A stretch of DNA of 13,063 nt from DASVBE01 sp036375995. Lineage in GTDB: Bacteria > Actinomycetota > Actinomycetes > Streptosporangiales > Streptosporangiaceae. Below the pieces are notes generated by a model that was given only the letters and a program-made list of their open reading frames with translations, had not been told where the DNA came from and did not search any database. The number at the start of each line of letters is the position of its first letter. Within the stretch, counting starts at the first letter, position 1. The stretch spans positions 1 to 13,063 of the forward strand of contig DASVBE010000162.1 of the NCBI GenBank assembly GCA_036375995.1, read 5' to 3'. Made by a program: the position numbers and the translations under genes. This document shows positions 1 through 5,086 of this stretch, piece by piece.

Positions 1-49
1 CCTGCTCCAGCTGCGCCAGGCTGTCGGGGGTCCGGCCGGTCTCGGTCAC
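1..49 (-). CDS. Start of an unidentified gene, cut by the window edge
   Basis: Only about 16 codons are visible, beginning MTETGRTPDSLAQLEQ, so no function can be assigned. The GTG start at 49-47 overlaps the stop of the upstream permease remnant by four bases (GTGA), the usual sign of translational coupling. A GAAGGGA stretch at 57-63 sits seven bases upstream and can serve as ribosome binding site. A partner of the neighbouring ABC permease, such as its ATPase, would be expected here, but the visible residues neither support nor exclude that. Confidence 0.5.
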   Translation of the reverse strand, partial: MTETGRTPDSLAQLEQ

Positions 50-887
50 TGTGCATTCCCTTCCCGGAGGGCCCGGCCGAGGTGCCGCCTGGACACCGCG
101 GACTCGCCCGCCGCCGTGAGCAGGATCAGCACAGCCGCGCCACCCAGGCGGCCAGGTTGGCGGACAGCGGGCCGGACCGCAGCCAGCTCGCGTCGGTGAA
201 CAGCGGCCCGTAGGTGGTGAACCCGCCGGACCGGCCGATCCCGGTCAGGTGCAGCGGGTCAAGGTGCCAGTACGGGCTGCCCCGGTCCGCGGGCCGGAAC
301 ACTCCGGTCACCCGGACCCGGACGGTGCCGTGGCCGCCGGGCACGCCCAGGGTCAGCACCGACCCGGTTCGCACGCCCAGTTCGGACGCGGCCACGGCCG
401 GGATGGCCACCGGCACCGGCCCGCGGGGATGGCTGGCCTGCCCGGCGCTGGCCCGGCCCGGCCACTGGCCGCTGACCAGCACGGCCTGCCTGGCCAGCTG
501 GTCCGCACCGATGACCGTGGTGACCCGGTGCCGGGCCGGGTCCGGGCCGTGCAGGGCAGGCGCGCCACGGCGCACCGCCAGCCCGTCCGCGCCCAGCGAC
601 CCGTACAGCGTTAACGGCAGCGGGCGCAGCGCCCGGCGGAGCTGACCGTCGATGGCCGCGGTGGCCTGGGCCTGCTGCTGCGGCTGGACTGACCCGGATA
701 TCGTGACGGCGCGGCGGGCGGGCTGGGCCAGGGCAGCGCCGACCGCCGACGCGGTCTGGCGCTGGGTGAATGCCAGCAGCGCCACGATAAAGGCCACGGT
801 GATCAGGCTGGTGATGATTCCCGTGGTGAGCGCGCCGCGGACCGGTCGCATGCGCTTCACTGTGAGTGGCTTGCGCCAGCTCCTCAT
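46..887 (-). pseudogene. FtsX/MacB-type ABC transporter permease, internally deleted and frameshifted
   Basis: The intact frame (887-126, 253 codons) starts with a basic stretch, then a hydrophobic helix around residues 20-42 (GIITSLITVAFIVALLAF), then an Ala/Gly/Val-rich extracellular domain resembling the periplasmic core of MacB/FtsX-like permeases. It stops abruptly in that domain after LAAWVARLC. Just past this point another frame (about 144-46) reads LGGAAVLILLTAAGESA and then RRHLGRALREGNAQ before a TGA. That is the typical last transmembrane helix and basic tail of actinobacterial permeases of this family. The middle, including the first FtsX domain and probably a second permease unit (several hundred residues), is missing. 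I infer an internal deletion with frameshift; an assembly error is the main alternative. The ATG at 887 is the longest start, but its upstream ribosome binding site is poor; an internal ATG at residue 13 is possible. Confidence 0.7.
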
Positions 888-965
888 GCAGCTTCGCCCA
901 CTATTTCTTTGTATGTGCTAAGTATCACCGTTCGGTTACCCGCCAGCGAAGGCCCGGTTACGATG

Positions 966-2075
966 CTAGCCCGGCCGCTCGCGGACCAGCAGAGCACTGT
1001 CGCCGAACTCGTGCCACAGGTAGCCGTGCCTGATCGCCTCGGCGTAGGCGGCGGCTACCAGATCCGGTCCGGCTACCGCGGTGAGCAGGGCCAGGTGCGA
1101 CGCGCCGGGCGCGTGCCAGCCGGTGACGATGCCGTCCACCACCCGGGCCGGCCGGCCCGGGCCGAGCACCAGCTCGGTCCAGCCGGAGGCGGGCCCGATG
1201 CCGTCCCGGCCGGCGGCGGCGGACCGGTCCGCCGCGGTCTCCAGGGCCCGGGTCACGGTGGTGCCCACCGCGATCACCCGGCGGCCCGCGGCCCGGGTCA
1301 GCGTGACCAGCTCGGCGGTGGCCGCGGGCACCGTGAACCGCTCAGGCAGCGGCGGCTCGCCGGCTTCCAGCGACGACACCCCGGTGTGCAGGGTGATCGG
1401 CGCGATCACGATCCCGGCGGTGACCAGCCCGGTGACCAGCCCGGTGCTGAACGGCCGCCCGGCGCTGGGCATCTCGGCGCTGCCCGGGTCACGGGCGAAC
1501 ACCGTCTGGTAGTCCCGCAGCGGCCAGGGCCGGTGCAGGTAGGCGTAGCTGATCGGGCGGCCGTGCGCGGCCAGGTACGCCTCCGGCCTCGCCTCGGCGG
1601 CCAGCCGGGCCCGCCACAGCCGGGGCCCGTCCGCGGCCTCCAGCACCAGCGCCGCCCCGGCGGGCAGGGTGATCCGCTCCCCGGCCGCCGCGTCGGTGAC
1701 CGGCCCGGTGGCACGGCCTGGCGGGCGCAGCTCAGCCAGCCAGCGGCCGTTGCCGAGCTGGGTGGAGAAGTGCACCACCACGGCCCGGCCGCCGGGCCGC
1801 TGGCCGTCGACCGCGGCGGCCAGCGTTGCCGAGGTGTTGACCACCAGCAGGTCGCCGGGGGACAGGAAGCGGCCGAGCGCGGCGAACGTGGCGTGCGCCA
1901 GCCCGTCCTGGCCGGCCGCCAGCAGCCGGACCTGGTCCCTGGCTACGCCGCGGGCCTCGGGCGGCTCGGCGGCCTCCAGGCCGGGCGGCAGCTCGAAGTC
2001 CGGGCCCGGCCCGGCCGGGTCGTAGGGCAGAGCGTCGGGAAGGCGGGGGGCAGGGACATGGGGGGCGGTCGTCAT
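966..2075 (-). CDS. QueA-like S-adenosylmethionine:tRNA ribosyltransferase-isomerase family protein
   Basis: The 369-residue protein has the full QueA layout and normal family length. Recognisable blocks are LSPGDLLVVN (71-80), DYQTVFARDPGSAEMPSAG (188-206), RRVIAVGTTVTRALE (265-279) and RHGYLWHEFGDSALL (349-363). True QueA transfers and isomerises the ribosyl group of SAM onto preQ1 in tRNA, giving epoxyqueuosine. Several normally invariant motifs are changed here: GLHF reads GRPF (206-209), HVGAGTF reads HTGVSSLE (230-237), and NFHLPES reads GWHAPGA (319-325). No other queuosine gene is in the window. It may therefore be a SAM-dependent paralogue with another substrate. The ATG overlaps the stop of the upstream dehydrogenase gene (ATGA, 2075-2072), so the two are probably co-translated. 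Family assignment is firm; queuosine function is doubtful. Confidence 0.85.
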   Translation of the reverse strand: MTTAPHVPAPRLPDALPYDPAGPGPDFELPPGLEAAEPPEARGVARDQVRLLAAGQDGLAHATFAALGRFLSPGDLLVVNTSATLAAAVDGQRPGGRAVVVHFSTQLGNGRWLAELRPPGRATGPVTDAAAGERITLPAGAALVLEAADGPRLWRARLAAEARPEAYLAAHGRPISYAYLHRPWPLRDYQTVFARDPGSAEMPSAGRPFSTGLVTGLVTAGIVIAPITLHTGVSSLEAGEPPLPERFTVPAATAELVTLTRAAGRRVIAVGTTVTRALETAADRSAAAGRDGIGPASGWTELVLGPGRPARVVDGIVTGWHAPGASHLALLTAVAGPDLVAAAYAEAIRHGYLWHEFGDSALLVRERPG

Positions 2076-2782
2076 GAGGCCACCGCCGGGATCAGCCGGG
2101 ACGCCCGGTAGCGCCCGCTGGGCGGCCGCTCGTCCAGCAGCCGCTCGATGGCCGGCACCGAGGCGGCCGGTTCTGGCCGGTCCGAGATGTCCTCCCCGGG
2201 GAAGGCCAGCTGGTGCAGCTCGGTCCGCATGTCACCCGGGTCCAGCGCGTAGACCGCCAGCTCCGGGTGCTCGGCGGCGAAGATCACGGTGAGCTGGTCC
2301 AGGGCCGCCTTGGATGAGCCGTAGCCGCCCCAGCCCGGGTAGGGCTCGACCGCGGCGTCCGAGCTGACGTTGATGACCGTGCCGCCGGCGGCCAGCAGGT
2401 CGCCGGTGACCAGCTGGGTCAGCGCCAGCGGGGCCAGCACGTTGACGTCGTAGACCCGGGCCAGCTCGGCCGCCGGGTAGTCGGCCAGCGCCGGCTGCGG
2501 GCTTGGGCCCAGCGCGCTGGCGTTGTTCATGAGCAGGGTCACCGGGCCCAGCGCCCGCGCGGCGGCGACCAGCGCGGCCCGGTGCCCGGGGTCGGTGACG
2601 TCGCCGGGCACCGCGGCGACCTGCCCGGCCGCCACCTCCCCGGCCGCCAGCTCCGCGGCGGCCTGGCGCAGCGGTCCCGCACGGCGGGCGTCGATGGCCA
2701 CCGCCCAGCCGCGGCGGGTCAGCGCCCGGGCCGTGGCCAGGCCGAGGCCCTGGGACGCGCCGGTGATGATGGCAACGTTCAT
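2072..2782 (-). CDS. Short-chain dehydrogenase/reductase (SDR family)
   Basis: A 236-residue classical SDR, a cytoplasmic Rossmann-fold NAD(P)-dependent oxidoreductase. Visible are the cofactor motif TGASQGLG (7-14), an acidic residue in GDV (60-62), NNAS (86-89, the NNAG position), the structural Asn in YDVNV (114), catalytic Ser at 140/141, YGSSK (Tyr154, Lys158) and PGDMRT (182-187). Length is normal and the catalytic set is complete. The substrate cannot be read from sequence. ATG 2782 is fixed by a strong Shine-Dalgarno sequence eight bases upstream. It is the first gene of an operon with the QueA-like gene, driven by a promoter carrying a SoxR-like operator. That context suggests a role in the response to redox-active compounds, for example reduction of quinones or reactive carbonyls (inference). 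Confidence 0.9.
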   Translation of the reverse strand: MNVAIITGASQGLGLATARALTRRGWAVAIDARRAGPLRQAAAELAAGEVAAGQVAAVPGDVTDPGHRAALVAAARALGPVTLLMNNASALGPSPQPALADYPAAELARVYDVNVLAPLALTQLVTGDLLAAGGTVINVSSDAAVEPYPGWGGYGSSKAALDQLTVIFAAEHPELAVYALDPGDMRTELHQLAFPGEDISDRPEPAASVPAIERLLDERPPSGRYRASRLIPAVAS

Positions 2783-2790
2783 GGTGCTCG

Positions 2791-2799
2791 CTCCTCCTT
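2791..2799 (-). promoter_or_regulatory. Strong ribosome binding site of the SDR gene
   Basis: Reads AAGGAGGAG on the minus strand, eight bases before the ATG at 2782. It is the strongest Shine-Dalgarno match in the window and decides the start. Upstream in the same leader, a short CCGGG-TTTG-CCCGG hairpin lies at 2821-2834. Confidence 0.8.
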
Positions 2800-2850
2800 G
2801 CCCCTGCTGGCCGTGCGGCCCCGGGTTTGCCCGGCGGGGGGCTGGTGCCC

Positions 2851-2881
2851 ATACTTGATGTTGAAGTCAACTTGAAGTCAA
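2851..2881 (-). promoter_or_regulatory. Predicted SoxR-controlled promoter of the SDR/QueA-like operon
   Basis: On the minus strand a -35 box TTGACT (2881-2876) is followed by exactly 19 bases and a -10-like AAGTAT (2856-2851). A 19-nt spacer is the hallmark of promoters activated by MerR-family proteins. The spacer begins TCAAGTTGACTT, matching the E. coli soxS promoter (TCAAGTTAACTT) at the same distance from its -35 box. The 18-mer CTTCAAGTTGACTTCAAC (2877-2860) agrees with the E. coli SoxR box at 13 of 18 positions, all but one mismatch (A/G) in the outer arms. With soxR starting 22 bp away on the other strand, SoxR activation of this operon is the natural reading. The -10 box is weak, as expected for an activator-dependent promoter. 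Confidence 0.72.
2861..2881. repeat. Tandem 10-bp repeat TTGAAGTCAA inside the SoxR operator region
   Basis: TTGAAGTCAA occurs at 2861-2870 and again at 2872-2881, an 11-bp period of about one helical turn. Each copy is itself a near-palindrome (TTGA-AG-TCAA). The repeat underlies both the -35 box and the SoxR-like core. Confidence 0.85.
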
Positions 2882-2903
2882 GGCAGGCGGGAGCGGGCCG
2901 GTC

Positions 2904-3377
2904 ATGAAGACCACCGATCTGCTGACGGTCAGCGAGGTGGCGGCGCGCAGCGGGTTCGCCCCGTCCGCGCTGCGGTTCTACGAGGCGCAGGGGCTGCTGT
3001 CGGCGACCCGCACGTCCGGCGGCCAGCGCCGGTACGAGCGCAGCGTGCTGCGACGGCTGGCGTTCATCCGCGCCGCCCGCAACATCGGCCTGTCACTGGA
3101 GGAGATCGCCGAGGCGCTGGCCGCGCTGCCCGCCACCAGGACGCCGACCAAGGCGGACTGGACCCGGCTGTCGCGCTCCTGGCGGCAGCGGCTGAACGAC
3201 CAGATCAGCGCCCTGATCAAGCTGCGCGACGGGCTCGACTCCTGCATCGGCTGCGGCTGCCTGTCGCTGCGCCGGTGCGCGCTGTCCAACCCGGCCGACG
3301 TTGCCGCCGGGGGCGGGCCGGGCGCCGCGTACTTTCCGTGGCAGATCCGCCGCGGCGACCGTAGCCCAGGCCGCTGA
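2904..3377 (+). CDS. soxR: Redox-sensing MerR-family activator SoxR
   Basis: A 157-residue MerR-type regulator. The N-terminal winged helix-turn-helix covers about 5-75 (LTVSEVAARSGFAPSALRFY, then GGQRRY at 39-44), followed by a dimerisation helix around 84-112. The C-terminal cysteine cluster CIGCGCLSLRRC gives Cys114, 117, 119 and 125 in CX2CXCX5C spacing, which ligates the [2Fe-2S] sensor cluster in SoxR; the following SNPAD resembles the usual RNPGD. SoxR binds as a dimer and activates target promoters when the cluster is oxidised by redox-cycling compounds. In actinomycetes it typically controls a few oxidoreductase, monooxygenase and transporter genes rather than soxS. A GGGAG at 2889-2893 precedes the ATG by ten bases. 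The gene diverges from the SDR operon across the predicted SoxR box and is probably autoregulated there. Confidence 0.95.
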   Translation: MKTTDLLTVSEVAARSGFAPSALRFYEAQGLLSATRTSGGQRRYERSVLRRLAFIRAARNIGLSLEEIAEALAALPATRTPTKADWTRLSRSWRQRLNDQISALIKLRDGLDSCIGCGCLSLRRCALSNPADVAAGGGPGAAYFPWQIRRGDRSPGR

Positions 3378-3389
3378 CCAGCGCGTTCC

Positions 3390-3404
3390 GCCGGCGGAGC
3401 CGGC
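3390..3404. terminator. Possible hairpin after soxR
   Basis: GCCGGC-GGA-GCCGGC can form a six-base-pair G/C stem with a three-base loop, 12 bases past the soxR stop. There is no T-tract, so termination is uncertain. Confidence 0.3.
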
Positions 3405-3427
3405 CCTACGCGAGCCAGCCAGCACCG

Positions 3428-3468
3428 TGCTAGGTTTCCGGCTTCGGAAGTTGGTCCTAGTAGGAGAG
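3428..3468 (+). promoter_or_regulatory. Putative extended -10 promoter and ribosome binding site of the cold-shock gene
   Basis: TGCTAGGTT at 3428-3436 fits an extended -10 element (TGnTAnnnT) with no recognisable -35 box at the usual distance. A start near 3443 would give a leader of about 33 bases, far shorter than that of E. coli cspA. AGGAGAG at 3462-3468 is a good Shine-Dalgarno site seven bases before the ATG. Confidence 0.45.
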
Positions 3469-3475
3469 AAAGTTC

Positions 3476-3679
3476 ATGGCTCAGGGCACCGTGAAGTGGT
3501 TCAACGCCGACAAGGGGTATGGCTTCATCGCCCCCGACGACGGCTCGGCTGACGTCTTCGTGCACCACTCCGCGATCGAGATGGAGGGGTTCCGCACCCT
3601 CCAGGAGAACCAGCGGGTGGACTTCACCGCCGGCGCCGGCCCGAAGGGCCCGCAGGCGGAGCAGGTCCGCGCGCTCTAG
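3476..3679 (+). CDS. Cold-shock domain protein (CspA family)
   Basis: A 67-residue single cold-shock domain, the usual family length. It starts MAQGTVKWFNADKGYGF, with RNP1 KGYGFI (13-18) and RNP2 VFVHH (27-31), the aromatic nucleic-acid-binding patches. These proteins bind single-stranded RNA and DNA in the cytoplasm and act as RNA chaperones, at low temperature or constitutively; actinomycetes usually carry several copies. The start is fixed by AGGAGAG seven bases upstream. Its TAG stop shares a CTAG with the stop of the convergent desaturase gene, so neither gene has room for its own terminator before the other begins. A contribution to cold adaptation together with that desaturase is inference from position. 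Confidence 0.95.
   Translation: MAQGTVKWFNADKGYGFIAPDDGSADVFVHHSAIEMEGFRTLQENQRVDFTAGAGPKGPQAEQVRAL
3676..3679. other. CTAG shared by the stop codons of the csp and desaturase genes
   Basis: The csp stop TAG is 3677-3679 and the minus-strand desaturase stop TAG is 3678-3676; the two interlock in one palindromic CTAG. Confidence 0.95.
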
Positions 3680-4749
3680 GGATAGTTCAGGGCCGGGCCG
3701 GGGCCCGGCTGTGGGGCGGGCGGTCGCGGGGCAGGCCGCCCGGCCTCGTGCAGGTGCCGCACGGCCAGCACGTAGGAGCGGACCAGGCTGGTCTCGGTGT
3801 AGGGCACGCCCCGCTGCCGGCAGAATGCCGCCACGATGGCCTTCGAGCGGCGCAGGTTCGGCCGCGGCATCGACGGGAACAGATGGTGCTCGATCTGGTA
3901 GTTCAGCCCGCCCAGGGCCAGGTCGGTCAGCCAGTTACCGCGAACGTTGCGTGAGGTCAGCACCTGGCGGCGGAGGAAATCGGACCGGTCGCCGGCCGAC
4001 AGCATGGCCATGCCCTTATGGTTGGGCGCGAACGAGCAGCCCAGGTACAGCCCGAACAGGCCCTGCTGGGTGGCGATGAACACGCCGGCCTTCAGCGGCG
4101 ACAGCACCAGCAGGACGATGCCCAGGTAGCCGATCATGTGGGTGGCGAGCAGCAGGATCTCGGCCGGGCCGTGCCGGGACGCCCGGGTGATCACCGCCTT
4201 GATGCTGGCCGTGTGCAGCTGGATCGCCTCGCCCAGCAGCATCGGGAAGAACAGGAAGGCCTGGTAGCGCATCATCAGGCGGCGCACCCGGCCCCGGCCG
4301 CGGCGCCGGGCCTGGTCGGCGCTGAACGCTATCGCGGCGATGTCGATGTCCGGGTCCGCGCCCTCGGTGTTGGGGTGCGCGTGATGCCGGTTGTGCTTGT
4401 CCACCCACCAGCCGTAGCTCAGCCCGATGCCCAGGTTGCCGTGCAGCACGCCGAGCAGGTAGTTGGCCCGCCGGGAGCCGGAGATCTGCTTGTGCCCGGC
4501 GTCGTGGCCGAGGAAGCCCATCTGGGCGAACATCACGGCCAGGAACACGGCCACGACCAGGGTCCACCACGAGTCGCCGACCAGGATGAACCCGGCCCAG
4601 CCCGCGGCCAGCAGCAGCGCGGTGGCGGCGATCTTCCAGCTGTAGTAGCCGGGGCGGCGGCGCATCAGCCCGGCTTGCCGGATCAGCCGGGACAGCTGGG
4701 CGTACTCGCTGCCGCGCGGCGGATCCTGGCCGTCCGCGCCGGTGTCCAT
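3676..4749 (-). CDS. Membrane fatty-acid desaturase with front-end-type third histidine box
   Basis: A 357-residue integral membrane di-iron desaturase. The three histidine boxes are HDAGH (82-86), HNRHH (119-123) and QIEHH (285-289), with an extra NH at 243-244. Hydrophobic stretches at about 40-57, 61-80, 98-112, 163-175, 197-218 and 221-240 fit the usual four-helix membrane core. These enzymes insert a double bond into acyl chains using O2 and a reduced donor. Gln at the start of the third box is typical of front-end (delta-5/delta-6-like) desaturases, but there is no cytochrome b5 domain, so a separate ferredoxin- or flavin-type donor is expected; none is nearby. I place the start at ATG 4749, preceded by GGGGA at 4755-4759; the frame stays open upstream to 5433, but that part is not desaturase-like. 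The Pro-rich C-terminus (about 339-357) is probably disordered. Regiospecificity cannot be decided. Confidence 0.92.
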   Translation of the reverse strand: MDTGADGQDPPRGSEYAQLSRLIRQAGLMRRRPGYYSWKIAATALLLAAGWAGFILVGDSWWTLVVAVFLAVMFAQMGFLGHDAGHKQISGSRRANYLLGVLHGNLGIGLSYGWWVDKHNRHHAHPNTEGADPDIDIAAIAFSADQARRRGRGRVRRLMMRYQAFLFFPMLLGEAIQLHTASIKAVITRASRHGPAEILLLATHMIGYLGIVLLVLSPLKAGVFIATQQGLFGLYLGCSFAPNHKGMAMLSAGDRSDFLRRQVLTSRNVRGNWLTDLALGGLNYQIEHHLFPSMPRPNLRRSKAIVAAFCRQRGVPYTETSLVRSYVLAVRHLHEAGRPAPRPPAPQPGPGPALNYP

Positions 4750-4894
4750 GTTCGTCCCCGGGTTGGTGTCCGCGTCCGGCGCGGGGGCCGGGACCAGGCG
4801 GGGCGGGATGGCGGAGCGGGGACCGGGCCACGGTGAGGGGGTGGCAGAAGGCAACGCGGGCTCCTCGGCTGCACATCGGGCGGATCGTGCGGAT

Positions 4895-4986
4895 GTACCG
4901 TCAGGCTCCCGTCGGGGAGCACAGGCCAGGCGGCGCGAGCGTGTTCCCCGGCCGCATCGGTCGTGTTCCTCTCTCTGTGACGGTAC
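4895..4986. repeat. 9-bp inverted repeat enclosing an 8-bp direct repeat
   Basis: The perfect arms GTACCGTCA / TGACGGTAC are separated by 74 bp. Inside them are two copies of CGTGTTCC spaced two helical turns apart. The layout would suit a looping or cooperative operator. Confidence 0.5.
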
Positions 4987-5074
4987 CGCCCGGTTCACCG
5001 CCAGGCGACAGGCCCCCCGGCAGGGCGGCGATATCCTGCGCAGGCAGCCCCGGCCGCAGGCCAAGCGCCGGGCC

Positions 5075-5082
5075 GAGGAGGA
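5075..5082 (+). promoter_or_regulatory. Ribosome binding site deciding the CoA-transferase start
   Basis: GAGGAGGA lies four bases before GTG 5087. It supports this start over the ATG at 4742 that the open frame would otherwise allow. Confidence 0.7.
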
Positions 5083-5086
5083 CCCG

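Larger units (their letters stand above)
4750..5086. promoter_or_regulatory. Divergent control region between the desaturase and CoA-transferase genes
   Basis: These 337 bases hold no gene I can support; frames are open in both directions but low-complexity. Visible elements are a perfect 9-bp inverted repeat (GTACCGTCA at 4895-4903, TGACGGTAC at 4978-4986) and, between its arms, a direct repeat CGTGTTCC at 4940-4947 and 4962-4969, exactly 22 bp apart. On the minus strand the direct repeats read GGAAC, resembling -35 boxes of ECF sigma factors, though no convincing -10 follows. TATCCT at 5032-5037 could be a -10 box for the CoA-transferase gene, without a clear -35. Confidence 0.4.

Noticed and set aside
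888..965. Possible promoter in the AT-rich gap between the QueA-like gene and the permease remnant
   Set aside because: The stretch is AT-rich for this genome and has an ACCG-AA-CGGT mini-palindrome, but no TAnnnT -10 box is correctly placed on the minus strand.
909..2111. Plus-strand open frame of 400 codons opposite the QueA-like gene
   Set aside because: Gly/Arg/Pro-rich composition with no motif, and fully antisense to a gene with clear family blocks and operon context.
3093..3568. Minus-strand open frames opposite soxR and csp
   Set aside because: They are antisense to two short genes with unmistakable signatures and have no coding support.
4742..5086. N-terminal extension of the CoA-transferase to ATG 4742
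   Set aside because: The extra 115 residues are low-complexity and would overlap the desaturase start; GTG 5087 with GAGGAGGA fits the family N-terminus.
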